A stretch of DNA of 53,793 nucleotides, from the NCBI GenBank assembly GCA_026386845.1, contig JAPLMW010000058.1, forward strand, positions 1 to 53,793, written 5' to 3'. The translations under genes and the position numbers were made by a program. Origin of the DNA: Phycisphaerae bacterium (GTDB lineage: Bacteria; Planctomycetota; Phycisphaerae; Sedimentisphaerales; UBA12454). The first letter of the stretch is position 1. Every line of letters starts with the position of its first letter. Under the pieces are notes generated by a model. It made no database searches. It was not told where the DNA came from and saw nothing but the letters and a program-made list of their open reading frames with translations. Of the stretch, positions 34,115 through 43,191 are shown one piece after another.

Positions 34115-35614
34115 CTATTCGTTGAATTTTACTACGACATATCTTGATATTTCGCCCTGCTGGGTATTCTGCCGGATATAAAGCAGGACTGAATCTTTTG
34201 CTTTTTTGACAAGTTCCCAGAAGCCTTGCGAGTTCTCAACCTTTTGGCGATTAACTTCTGTAATCAGGGTCCCGGCTGTTATTCCAATCTCTGCCGCCGG
34301 TGAAGCGGGATCAACTTCGGAAACAATAACACCGCTCTTTTCGTCTGCGTAACCAAACTGTTTGGCAAGCTCAGGCGTCAAATCCTGAACTGTTATTCCG
34401 AGCTGCTTTGCCTCTTTATCACCGGCTTCAGATGAAGAAGTCTTTGACTCCTTCGCCTCAAGATTTATCTCAAGGTTTTTCTCTTCACCGTTTCTTATGA
34501 CCGTAAGAGCAATTTTCGTGCCGGGAGCTTTTTTTGCTATCTCATTCCTGAAGCTGTTCCACTCACCAACCGTATTACCATCCATCTTTACAATAATATC
34601 CCCCTTTTCGATACCGCCTTTGCTGGCAGGACTGTTCTCAACAACTTTATCAACAATAATGCCCTTACGGTCTTTTACGCCGAAATGCTCGGCCATTTCA
34701 GGGCTGACATCCTCAGCATAAATCCCCACATAACCCCTTGTTACCTTGCCTTCAGTTTTTATCTTGTCATAAACATACTTTGCCATATTAATAGGAATAG
34801 CAAAGCCGATACCCATATTACCCATATAACCCATACGACCGCCGCCGTTGCCTAAAATCGCGGAATTGATACCAACGACTTTGCCGTCAATGTTAAGCAA
34901 AGGCCCGCCTGAATTGCCAAGATTAATAGCAGCATCCGTTTGTATAAAATCCTGATACTCCACATTCGCAAGATTGAGATTGCTCCTGCCTTTGGCTGAA
35001 ACAATACCGGCAGTTACGGTATGACTCAGACCGAAGGGATTGCCAATCGCGATAACCCATTCGCCGACTTTGAGCTTGTCCGAATCGCCGAGCTGAACCG
35101 TCGGCAGATTATTCGCATCTACTTTTATAACCGCAATATCAGTCGCGGGGTCCGTGCCAATCACTTTGGCCTGCAATTCCTTGTCATCGGAAAGTTTTAC
35201 AGTAATTTTCTCAGCGCCTTCAACCACGTGATTGTTGGTCAGAATAAAACCGTCGGAAGTAATTATAAAGCCTGAACCCTGCCCTTTACGAATCTGCTTC
35301 TGCTGGCGAGGCTGCTGCTGCCGAAATTGATGAGGCAAAGACTGGCCAAAAAACCTCTTGAAAAATTCATCGTTAAATTCATCGCCAGATGGGTCGCCGA
35401 AAAATATATCAGGCACCTGCTGAACAACCTCCTGCTCCACACTTACAAACACAACCGCAGGCGTAGCCTTCTCGGCTATCTCGGCGAAAACCTGGCCGGT
35501 GCTGCGAAGCATTTCAATATCTTTTTTCTCAGCAGGGTCGGCAAAACAAATTGAATTTAAAAGAAGAGTAAATACAAGACCGAAAACAATTACCAAAGAC
35601 TTTCTGCGACTCAT
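34115..35614 (-). CDS. Periplasmic serine protease DegP/DegQ (HtrA family)
   Basis: 499 residues with a signal peptide (about 1-26), a trypsin-like domain and two PDZ domains (about 280-370 and 390-490). The catalytic triad is visible: His in TNNHVVEGAE, Asp in DPATDIAVIKVD, Ser in GNSGGPLLN. The long Gln/Arg-rich loop (about 95-110) matches the LA loop of DegP. It degrades or refolds damaged envelope proteins. It faces away from the pseudouridine synthase gene across a 174-base divergent gap in which I see no clear promoter pair. Confidence 0.93.
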   Translation of the reverse strand: MSRRKSLVIVFGLVFTLLLNSICFADPAEKKDIEMLRSTGQVFAEIAEKATPAVVFVSVEQEVVQQVPDIFFGDPSGDEFNDEFFKRFFGQSLPHQFRQQQPRQQKQIRKGQGSGFIITSDGFILTNNHVVEGAEKITVKLSDDKELQAKVIGTDPATDIAVIKVDANNLPTVQLGDSDKLKVGEWVIAIGNPFGLSHTVTAGIVSAKGRSNLNLANVEYQDFIQTDAAINLGNSGGPLLNIDGKVVGINSAILGNGGGRMGYMGNMGIGFAIPINMAKYVYDKIKTEGKVTRGYVGIYAEDVSPEMAEHFGVKDRKGIIVDKVVENSPASKGGIEKGDIIVKMDGNTVGEWNSFRNEIAKKAPGTKIALTVIRNGEEKNLEINLEAKESKTSSSEAGDKEAKQLGITVQDLTPELAKQFGYADEKSGVIVSEVDPASPAAEIGITAGTLITEVNRQKVENSQGFWELVKKAKDSVLLYIRQNTQQGEISRYVVVKFNE

Positions 35615-35788
35615 AAACCTTTTCCTTTCAATATGTTATAAAACAGAGCAAAATTGTCTGATTTAATAAATGAAATGATCCTTCAACCTGTAAATTACAT
35701 TACAAAACTTTAATATTACGCTTTTTAATCGAAAATTGTTCAATTACAATGTGTATTTCTACTACTTTTTAACGGTATAAAGGAAAAA

Positions 35789-36577
35789 ATGGCTAAAGAC
35801 AACATCGAAATCATATATGAAGACCAGCAGATAATCGCTATAAACAAACCGGCAGGCATTAGTGTTACCGCCGACAGAACGGGAAAAATGAACCTGATTG
35901 ATTTTCTGCAAATCAAAAGGAAGGAAGAACAAGATCTCAAAATCGTCCATCGGCTCGACAAGGGCACAAGCGGAATAATGATTCTGGCAAAAAATACAGA
36001 TGCGCAGAGAAAATTTTCAGAGTATTTCGAGAAAGGCCAAGTCAGAAAAACATATCTGGCGATTATAACCGGCTTACCATCAGAAAAAACCGGAATGATT
36101 GATGCCCCGATAATGCAAGGCAAAAAAAATTCCCAAATTATGGAGGTCGATTTTAAAAAAGGCAAAGACGCCCAGACGAAATGGGAACTTCTCGCAAACT
36201 TCGGCAATATCAGCCTTATAGCAGCCAGACCTATAACCGGCAGAACCCATCAGATTCGAATCCATTTTCAATACGCAGGGATGCCTCTTGCTATCGACCC
36301 TCTTTATGGACAGAACCAGGCTATTATGCTTTCGAGTTTCAAGGCCAATTATAAACTGGGCAAATACGAAGAAGAAAAGCCGCTAATAGACAGGCTTACC
36401 CTTTGTGCATACCAGCTGGAAATCGAGAATCTTCACCTTATTGCGCCGCTGGAAAAAAAGTTCAAGGCAACAATTAAAATGCTGACGAAATACAACCCCA
36501 ACGGGCTGGACGCCTTTGTCGAAAAAGACAATTTAAATCGTCTGCTGGATTCTCAGCCCCTGTTGCTGCAGATATAG
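35789..36577 (+). CDS. RluA-family pseudouridine synthase
   Basis: 262 residues. The catalytic aspartate is in HRLDKGTSGIMILAK and the later RTHQIRIHF motif is typical of RluA/RluC/RluD. No S4 domain precedes it, so it is a short member. The target uridine in rRNA or tRNA cannot be fixed. AAAGGA precedes the ATG. Confidence 0.9.
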   Translation: MAKDNIEIIYEDQQIIAINKPAGISVTADRTGKMNLIDFLQIKRKEEQDLKIVHRLDKGTSGIMILAKNTDAQRKFSEYFEKGQVRKTYLAIITGLPSEKTGMIDAPIMQGKKNSQIMEVDFKKGKDAQTKWELLANFGNISLIAARPITGRTHQIRIHFQYAGMPLAIDPLYGQNQAIMLSSFKANYKLGKYEEEKPLIDRLTLCAYQLEIENLHLIAPLEKKFKATIKMLTKYNPNGLDAFVEKDNLNRLLDSQPLLLQI

Positions 36578-36648
36578 CAGGACAATTTTTCTTGCAGATT
36601 TTATGTTTTTTCGGTAAACTTCTACTTCTACATAAGTTGGGAATAATT

Positions 36649-37974
36649 ATGGCTGAAAAAACTGTAAAAATAGCGATAGTGGGCTTCGGAACCATCGGCA
36701 GCGGCGTTGCGAAAATCCTGCTTGAAGATGCCGATTATATCGAAGCCAAAACCGGCATAAGACTTGAACTTGCCCGTGTCGTCGATATCGACACAAAGAG
36801 CAAAAGGAAAGTCGCTTTGCCAAAAGGTCTGCTTACCGACAACCTCAACAGTATTCTTGAAGACAAAAGCATTGAGATAGGCGTCGAGCTTGTCGGCGGA
36901 ACAAAGGCTGCGAAAGATATTCAGCTAAAACTGCTCGCAGGAGGAAAAGACGTTGTAACGGCAAATAAAGCTCTTTTAGCCGAACACGGAAATGAACTTT
37001 TCACCGCGGCACACAAAGCTGACAAGTGTATCGCATTCGAGGCAAGCTGCGCAGGCGGAATACCGATAATATCAGCGATAAGAACGGGGCTTGCCGCAAA
37101 TAAAATCAAGGCTATATACGCAATCGTCAATGGAACCTGCAATTATATCCTTTCCAATATGACGAAAAAGAATATGCAGTTTGCCGATGCTCTCAAACAG
37201 GCCCAGGAAAAAGGATATGCCGAGGCAGACCCGGCACTTGATATAAACGGCACCGACAGCGCCCATAAACTTGCGATACTGGCCTCAATCGCCTTCGGCT
37301 GTGAAATAACGCCCGACGATATTTATGTCGAGGGCATTGAAAATATTGATACATCCGACATTTGCTACGGCAGGGAGATGGGCTATACACTCAAACTTCT
37401 GGCAATCGCACAAAGAGCAGACAATGGAAAGATTTTCCTGCGAGTGCATCCCTGCTTTATACCGTCCGATAGCGCTCTTGCCCGCGTCGATGGGCCTTTC
37501 AACGCGGTAAGCATATTCGGCAACGCGGCAGGTCAGGTAATGTTCTACGGCAGAGGTGCGGGAATGATGCCTACCGCTTCAGCCATCGTGGCCGATATTA
37601 TCGAAGTCGCAATGGGAAACTCGAAAAGACTCTTCAAACACCTTAAACTTGAACCGAGAAATAAAGTCAAAAATCGCATAAGCAAAATTGACGAGCTTAC
37701 CAGCAGATTTTATATAAAGCTGCGGGCACTCGACAAGCCCGGCGTCTTTGCTCAAATCGGCACCGTCCTTGCCAAAAATGATATAAGCCTTTCGGGCGTT
37801 CTTCAACACGAAGAACATAATACCAATAATGTTGTGCCTGTCGTTGTGATTACCCATCAGACCCGGCAGGACAAAATTGCCGCCGCGATTAAAGACCTCG
37901 GCAAACTCGATGTCGTCAAAGATAATCCTGTCTGTATAAGAATAGTTGATATACCGGAGGATAATGTTGAGTAA
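36649..37974 (+). CDS. hom: Homoserine dehydrogenase
   Basis: 441 residues. It opens with the Rossmann motif IVGFGTIGSGV, has VTANKALLAEHG and the catalytic-domain FEASCAGGIPII, NGTCNYIL and DPALDINGTDSAHK segments, and ends in an ACT domain (about 365-435) that allows threonine feedback. It reduces aspartate semialdehyde to homoserine. I chose ATG 36649 because the protein family starts there; a TTG 19 codons upstream is unlikely. It overlaps the next gene by 11 bases. Confidence 0.93.
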   Translation: MAEKTVKIAIVGFGTIGSGVAKILLEDADYIEAKTGIRLELARVVDIDTKSKRKVALPKGLLTDNLNSILEDKSIEIGVELVGGTKAAKDIQLKLLAGGKDVVTANKALLAEHGNELFTAAHKADKCIAFEASCAGGIPIISAIRTGLAANKIKAIYAIVNGTCNYILSNMTKKNMQFADALKQAQEKGYAEADPALDINGTDSAHKLAILASIAFGCEITPDDIYVEGIENIDTSDICYGREMGYTLKLLAIAQRADNGKIFLRVHPCFIPSDSALARVDGPFNAVSIFGNAAGQVMFYGRGAGMMPTASAIVADIIEVAMGNSKRLFKHLKLEPRNKVKNRISKIDELTSRFYIKLRALDKPGVFAQIGTVLAKNDISLSGVLQHEEHNTNNVVPVVVITHQTRQDKIAAAIKDLGKLDVVKDNPVCIRIVDIPEDNVE

Positions 37975-39154
37975 ATTCGTAATTATAATTCCGGATGGCG
38001 CAGCCGATGAGCCTATAGAACAATTCGGCGGAAAAACCATATTGGAAGCCGCTGAGATTCCGAATATTGACATTATAAGCCAGACCGGCAGACAAGGCCT
38101 GGTGCAGACAGTCGCTGAAAAAATGACGCCGGGAAGCGATGTCGCAATGATGAGCCTGCTCGGATACGACCCGCAAAGGTTTTATACCGGCAGAGCGCCA
38201 ATCGAAGCTGTAGCTATGAATATCCAGCTTGAACCAACCGATTGGGTGTTCAGGTGCAATCTTGTAACCATAGCCGATGATAAAATGGCCGACCACAGCG
38301 CAGGGCACATCTCAACTAAAGAAGGAGCAAAAATTATAGAGGACTTAAACAAAACTCTCGGCAGCAAAACAATCAAATTCTATCCCGGCGTAAGCTACAG
38401 GCACCTTTGCGTAATAAAAGGCGTTGACTTTGATGTTTATACTGAGCCGCCGCACGATATTATCGGCAGGGAAATCATAAAAAATCTGCCAAGAGGTAAA
38501 AACGCGGAAATTCTGCTCGAGCTGATGGCAAAGTCAAGGCAACTGCTGGCAGAACACGAGATAAACAAAGTCAGGCGAGACCTGGGTGAAAATACCGTCA
38601 GCTCAATATGGTTCTGGGGACAGGGAAAAAAAGCTGCGATGGAAAGTTTTCAAAACAGATTCGGCTTAAAAGGAGCTGCCATTACAGCCGTTGACCTTGT
38701 CAGAGGCCTTGCAAAACTAATTGGTTTTGACCTTATAAAAGTGGAAGGCGCAACCGGCTTTGTGGATACAAATTACAATGGGAAAGCACAGGCCGCAATA
38801 GAAGCTCTTGACAAATATGATATTGTTCTTGTTCATATTGAAGGCCCTGATGAGGCCGGGCACGCGGGAAACGCAGAATTAAAGAAAAAGGCTGTCGAGA
38901 AAATCGACAAGCATATTGTCGGTCCGGTTTACCAGGCACTGCAGAAATACGATAACTGGCGAATACTCGTTATGCCGGACCATCCGACACCCGTAAAATC
39001 GCAGGCCCATTCGGGCAAACCTGTGCCTTTCGCTATGGCTGGGACAGGCGTTTCCGGCGTTTTACATAAACCATTCAGCGAGGCAAACGCCGAAGAGACA
39101 GGCTTAAAAATTGATAAGGGCTGCGAACTGATGGAATACTTCATAAAAGGCTGA
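37964..39154 (+). CDS. ApgM-type phosphoglycerate mutase, possible homoserine kinase analogue
   Basis: 396 residues of the archaeal-type cofactor-independent phosphoglycerate mutase family in the alkaline-phosphatase superfamily. The metal-site motifs are IIIPDGAADEP, the serine segment GSDVAMMSLLGYDP, HIEGPDEAGHAG, and MPDHPTP. Between hom and lysC a glycolytic role is surprising. Relatives in such clusters have been proposed as replacements for homoserine kinase, and no thrB is present here. Either ATG 37964 or TTG 37967 can be the start; GGAGG is better spaced for the TTG. Confidence 0.8.
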   Translation: MLSKFVIIIPDGAADEPIEQFGGKTILEAAEIPNIDIISQTGRQGLVQTVAEKMTPGSDVAMMSLLGYDPQRFYTGRAPIEAVAMNIQLEPTDWVFRCNLVTIADDKMADHSAGHISTKEGAKIIEDLNKTLGSKTIKFYPGVSYRHLCVIKGVDFDVYTEPPHDIIGREIIKNLPRGKNAEILLELMAKSRQLLAEHEINKVRRDLGENTVSSIWFWGQGKKAAMESFQNRFGLKGAAITAVDLVRGLAKLIGFDLIKVEGATGFVDTNYNGKAQAAIEALDKYDIVLVHIEGPDEAGHAGNAELKKKAVEKIDKHIVGPVYQALQKYDNWRILVMPDHPTPVKSQAHSGKPVPFAMAGTGVSGVLHKPFSEANAEETGLKIDKGCELMEYFIKG

Positions 39155-39156
39155 CT

Positions 39157-40410
39157 ATGACAAAGAAAAAAGAAATAATCGTGCAGAAATTCGGCGGAAC
39201 TTCGGTAGCGAACGCTGAAAAAATCAAAAAAGCGGCTCAAAGAGCCATCAATGAGTTCAAGCAGGGAAAACAGGTTGTTATGGTTGCTTCGGCACGCGGA
39301 AAGCAGACCGATGAGCTTATAAAGGACGCTCTCGAAGTCAATCCCAATCCGCCAAAGCGGGAGATGGACCAGCTTTTAAGCACAGGCGAACAGCAAACGG
39401 TTTCACTTGTGGCGATGGCAATTGAATCAATGGGATATAAAGCCATAAGTTTTACCGGCGCACAAATTCGGATGATTACCGACAGCGTCCATACAAAAGC
39501 CAGAATCAAAAGCATTGACACCGAAAAAATAAAAAAGCAGCTTGATAACGGTAATATCGTTATCGTAGCGGGTTTCCAGGGCATCGATGAAAATGAAAAT
39601 ATCACAACGCTCGGCCGAGGCGGCTCGGATACAAGTGCTGTTGCTTTAGCCGCTGCATTGAAAGCCGATACGTGCGATATTTACACAGATGTTGACGGCG
39701 TTTACACAACAGACCCGCGAATCTTCAAGGATGCTGTCAAACTTGACCAAATCAGCTATGACGAAGTTCTTGAGATGGCAAGTCTCGGCGCCGGCGTTAT
39801 GCACGGAAGGTCAATCGAGTTCGGCAAAAAATATAATGTGGTTATTCACGTCCGAAGCAGTATGTCGGATAAAAAAGGAACTTTAATTACTCATGAGGGC
39901 CCACAAATGGAAGGAATACTCGTATCAGGCGCGACAATTGAAAAAAACCTGGCAAAAGTAAGTATGGTCGGCGTTGACAATCAGCCCGGCAACGCGGCGA
40001 AAATCTTTGCGCATCTGGCCGAAGCAAAGGTCAGCGTAAATGACATCATTCAAACCGAAGTCAGCAAGAAAAAGGCCAACGTTTCTTTCACGGTAAATAA
40101 AAACGATTTTAACGATGCCAAACAGGCTGTCGAAGGAATCAAGGATGAAGTCGGTTGCGAGAATGTCTTTTACCGCGACGATATTGCCGAGATTTCCGTA
40201 ATCGGAGTCGGGATGAGGACTCACTACGGCGTTGCAAATATAATGTTCCGCGCGCTGGCAAGGGAAAAAATCAATATCGACTCAATAACCACAAGCGAAA
40301 TCAGAATAAGCTGCATCGTTGACAAAGCCCAGGGCGATAAAGCGCTGATTAGCGTGTGCAAGGCCTTCGAACTCGATAAACCTGTCAATAAACGCAGTTA
40401 CGTAAAATAG
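39157..40410 (+). CDS. lysC: Aspartate kinase
   Basis: 417 residues. It begins VQKFGGTSVANAEKI, the family hallmark, has TTLGRGGSDTSAVALAAAL and the DVDGVYTTDPR segment of the kinase domain, and two C-terminal ACT domains (about 270-345 and 350-410) that usually bind lysine or threonine. It makes aspartyl phosphate, the first step towards lysine, threonine and methionine. It follows the ApgM-like gene by 2 bases. Confidence 0.94.
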   Translation: MTKKKEIIVQKFGGTSVANAEKIKKAAQRAINEFKQGKQVVMVASARGKQTDELIKDALEVNPNPPKREMDQLLSTGEQQTVSLVAMAIESMGYKAISFTGAQIRMITDSVHTKARIKSIDTEKIKKQLDNGNIVIVAGFQGIDENENITTLGRGGSDTSAVALAAALKADTCDIYTDVDGVYTTDPRIFKDAVKLDQISYDEVLEMASLGAGVMHGRSIEFGKKYNVVIHVRSSMSDKKGTLITHEGPQMEGILVSGATIEKNLAKVSMVGVDNQPGNAAKIFAHLAEAKVSVNDIIQTEVSKKKANVSFTVNKNDFNDAKQAVEGIKDEVGCENVFYRDDIAEISVIGVGMRTHYGVANIMFRALAREKINIDSITTSEIRISCIVDKAQGDKALISVCKAFELDKPVNKRSYVK

Positions 40411-40444
40411 TGTTTAGCCCTCACTCCTGCGGTGGGGGTTGTAA

Positions 40445-41077
40445 ATGAAAAACAAAAAAATAAAATATGCACAAAGCCGATTGCAGAAGAAAATCCTGCT
40501 GCTGTCGGCTCTTTTATTGCTCTCAGCCGTTGTATGGTTCGATAAAACTTTTCACCCATATCTTAAAACTCCCCTCTCAACCCAAAAGACACAGGACGTC
40601 AATGATTGGGACAAATATAATGAAAAAAGTTTTATTGTGGTAAAGGTCGTTGACGGCGACACAATTGATATAAATATACCTGATGCAACCTACGCGACAA
40701 CCAGAATCCGCCTGCTCGGGGTTGACACACCGGAAACAAAAAATCCTCATACCAAAGTGATGTATTTCGGTCCGGAAGCAAGCAAATTTACAACAGATAC
40801 AGTTTTGGGACAAATTGTTTTCGTTATTATGGATAAAAAATCAAAGCCTCGCGATAAATACCATCGCCTGCTCTGCCATATTAGACTTGCTGACGGCAGG
40901 ATTTTAAATGAAGAACTGATTAGTCAAGGCTTCGGCTACGCCGATACTCGTTTCCCGCATAGTTTCTATGAAAAATATATTTAGCTCGAAAAAGCCGCAA
41001 GGGAAGAAAAAAGAGGACTCTGGGAAAAAGTTACACCCGACCAAATGCCAGCGTGGCGTAAGAAAATCAAAAATTAA
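40445..41077 (+). pseudogene. Staphylococcal-type nuclease interrupted by an in-frame TAG
   Basis: The first 179 codons give a membrane-anchored thermonuclease-like protein: a hydrophobic segment (about 18-34), VVDGDTIDI, RIRLLGVDTPET with the catalytic Arg, Asp and Glu, and KYHRLLCHIRL with the second Arg. A TAG (40982-40984) then interrupts. The same frame continues for another 30 codons with the expected final helix (LEKAAREEKRGLWEKV) to TAA 41075-41077. One base change from CAG or GAG explains it. It is a recent pseudogene, a truncated protein, or a readthrough case. Confidence 0.7.
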
Positions 41078-41094
41078 ACTCCTAAATTACTGAA

Positions 41095-41256
41095 TCATGC
41101 CTGGGGCGGATAAATATTATATTCCTTTATCTTTCGATAAAGTGTCCTTTCGCCTGCCGTAAGGCATCCCATAGCGGAGATGCCTAAAAGTTTAGCGGCC
41201 TGTTCGCGATTATTACCGACCTTCGCAAGCGTATCGATAATCGCCTGTTTTTCTAA
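41095..41256 (-). pseudogene. Duplicate C-terminal (Fis-type HTH) remnant of the NtrC-family regulator
   Basis: These 53 codons repeat the last part of the intact regulator at 41835-43190 (EKQAIIDTLAKVGNNREQAAK, then GERTLYRKIKEYNI). The DNA is clearly similar but not identical. An eight-residue insert (SAMGCLTA) encoded by a palindrome interrupts the helix-turn-helix, and the end differs (YPPQA). The frame has no start of its own. It abuts the DUF2283 gene, whose stop codon lies within its first codons. Confidence 0.75.
41155..41184. repeat. Small palindromic insertion in the regulator remnant
   Basis: Compared with the intact gene, 24 extra bases start at 41155. They create GGCATC (41163-41168) pairing with GATGCC (41179-41184), plus an overlapping TGCC/GGCA. 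The insertion keeps the frame, as the larger palindrome in rsmD does, though the sequences differ. Confidence 0.5.
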
Positions 41257-41483
41257 GCCATCTGCATATGTCTATACAAAGGCTTAGCGATGGGCTTTAA
41301 GCATTTTGAGGCGTTCAGGATTTCTATCCCAATCACCCGGCCTCTATCGTCAAGCTCCACATTTATGCCCGGAGCAATCTCTATGAATTCTTCTTCCACA
41401 GCTTTCTTTTTGGCTGCAATGTAAAGGACATCTGATTCATAATCATAATTTATTAAAGATTTCTTACTCATATTTTTTGCCAC
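41253..41483 (-). CDS. DUF2283 family small protein
   Basis: 76 residues with the DUF2283 pattern: INYDYESDVLYIAAK, EIAPGINVELDDRGRVIGIEIL, then NASK. It overlaps the upstream DUF4258-like gene by 16 bases. DUF2283 proteins are usually found with such a partner and are suspected antitoxins, but this is not well established. The last seven residues run into the regulator remnant and may be non-native. Confidence 0.8.
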   Translation of the reverse strand: MAKNMSKKSLINYDYESDVLYIAAKKKAVEEEFIEIAPGINVELDDRGRVIGIEILNASKCLKPIAKPLYRHMQMA

Positions 41484-41749
41484 CTTCCAGAGTTTACTCG
41501 GCTTATTTTCTGATAAGCCTTTATAGGGTGAATCGTGATTATTTCTATTGCATCTTCCTTTTTATCATACGATAGGGCGAACTCCCTTATTTTATTATTG
41601 AATTCGATTTTATGAACTGCTACATAATGGTCGGTTAAATTATCGTAGTAATGCTCCTTTGCCTCTTTAAAAATTTTTTTAGGCAGAGGAAACGGTATAT
41701 TCCTTATCTTTAACCGAAATCTCAAATGGGCAGTATATATTATGTTCAT
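41468..41749 (-). CDS. DUF4258-like small protein, possible toxin
   Basis: 93 residues. The shape, an HLRFRLKIRNIP helix, DNLTDHYVAVHKI strand, LSYDKKEDAIEIITIHPI strand, resembles DUF4258 and RelE-like small proteins that pair with DUF2283. Catalytic residues cannot be assigned. With the DUF2283 gene it would form a toxin-antitoxin-like unit of about 500 bases inserted behind the sigma-54 regulator. Confidence 0.6.
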   Translation of the reverse strand: MNIIYTAHLRFRLKIRNIPFPLPKKIFKEAKEHYYDNLTDHYVAVHKIEFNNKIREFALSYDKKEDAIEIITIHPIKAYQKISRVNSGRWQKI

Positions 41750-41834
41750 TCGGATACCATTATCAGAAAAATGATCTTCGTTGTCAAGAAATAAAACACA
41801 TTGCAGCTAATTAAAGGTTAAAAAATTCCTCTAA

Positions 41835-43190
41835 TTATTGAATATTATATTCTTTTATCTTTCGATAAAGTGTTCTTTCGCCAATGCCGAGGATTTTGGC
41901 GGCCTGTTCGCGATTATTGCCGACCTTCGCAAGTGTATCAATAATGGCCTGCTTTTCCAGCTTATTGAGCGACAGTCCTCCGAGATTATCGCCGGAAACC
42001 TGGCCGGAAAGCTGTCTGGGACGGTATATATCGGCTGGAATGTCGCCGACATCCAGAGTATCAGAATCGCTCATAACAACCATCATTCTGATACAATTGC
42101 GCAATTGTCTTATATTGCCCGGCCAGTTATAGCCCTTTAATATATCAAGTGCCTTTTCAGAAATGACTTTTTTCCCTTTGCCAAGTTCCTGACAGGCCTG
42201 GGAAAGGAAAAAATCGGCAAGTTCAGAAATATCTTCGGGTCTGTCCCGCAGTGATGGAACAGTCACGCTCACGCCTTTGATTCTGAAATAAAGGTCCTGT
42301 CTGAATTTGCTCTGCTCGACAAGTTTTGCAAGGTCGTGGTTTGTTGCGCTGATAACGCGGACATCGGCTACAGTAGATTTGTTTGACCCTACCGGAACAA
42401 TAATGCCGTCCTCAAGCACCCGCAGGAGTTTTGCCTGCATTGTAAGCGGCATATCGCCGATTTCATCAAGGAATAATGTACCCTTGTCGGCAACCTCAAA
42501 TAATCCTTTTCTCGCTTCCGTCGCGCCGGTAAATGCGCCTTTTGCGTGGCCGAACAATTCGCTTTCAAGCAGCGATTCTGTAAGGCCGGCGCAGTTTAGC
42601 GGCTTAAACGCATTATTCCTCCGCGGTGAATTATTATGAATTGCCTGTGCGAGCAGCTCTTTGCCGGTGCCGCTTTCGCCTTCAATAAGAACTGTTATAT
42701 TCGTCGGTGCGACACGGCCAAGGGTCGCAAAGACCGACTGCATCGCGATATTTTTGCCTGTAACGCCTTCAAACTTAAAACCGTTTTTGTCCTGTGCAGC
42801 AGCAGAAACCCCCGACAATCTTTTCAGCGCCCTTTCGGTCATTGCCCTCAGATGGTCGATATCTATCGGTTTTACCAGATAATCAAAAGCGCCTGCGCGA
42901 ATCGCTTCTTTACAGGTATCAATCGTCGCATAAGCGGTAATTAAAATCACCTGACTGTTGGAATTATGCTCTTTGGCAGCTTTTAAAATGTCTATACCGT
43001 TAATTTTGTCGTCATTGAGATTCAAATCAGTTACAACAACATCAAAGAACCTGTTTTCTATCAACTCAAGTGCGTTTTTGGCATTATAGACAGCCAGGGT
43101 ATCTGCGCCGGTCTGCTGAAGGGCCTCGGCCACGACATCAGCGTGTCCCGTTTCGTCATCGATAACCAAAATCACAGGTTTCTCAATCAT
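41835..43190 (-). CDS. NtrC-family sigma-54-dependent response regulator
   Basis: 451 residues in three parts. The receiver domain (about 1-120) has the acidic VIDDE and phospho-Asp in VVVTDLNLND. The AAA+ domain (about 150-385) has Walker A GESGTGKE, the sigma-54 contact GAFTGA and Walker B LFLDEIGDMP. The C-terminus is a Fis-type HTH (about 408-448). It would activate a sigma-54 promoter when phosphorylated by the kinase encoded one base upstream. ATG 43190 was chosen over 43253 because it fits that junction and the family start. Confidence 0.93.
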   Translation of the reverse strand: MIEKPVILVIDDETGHADVVAEALQQTGADTLAVYNAKNALELIENRFFDVVVTDLNLNDDKINGIDILKAAKEHNSNSQVILITAYATIDTCKEAIRAGAFDYLVKPIDIDHLRAMTERALKRLSGVSAAAQDKNGFKFEGVTGKNIAMQSVFATLGRVAPTNITVLIEGESGTGKELLAQAIHNNSPRRNNAFKPLNCAGLTESLLESELFGHAKGAFTGATEARKGLFEVADKGTLFLDEIGDMPLTMQAKLLRVLEDGIIVPVGSNKSTVADVRVISATNHDLAKLVEQSKFRQDLYFRIKGVSVTVPSLRDRPEDISELADFFLSQACQELGKGKKVISEKALDILKGYNWPGNIRQLRNCIRMMVVMSDSDTLDVGDIPADIYRPRQLSGQVSGDNLGGLSLNKLEKQAIIDTLAKVGNNREQAAKILGIGERTLYRKIKEYNIQ

Positions 43191-43191
43191 A

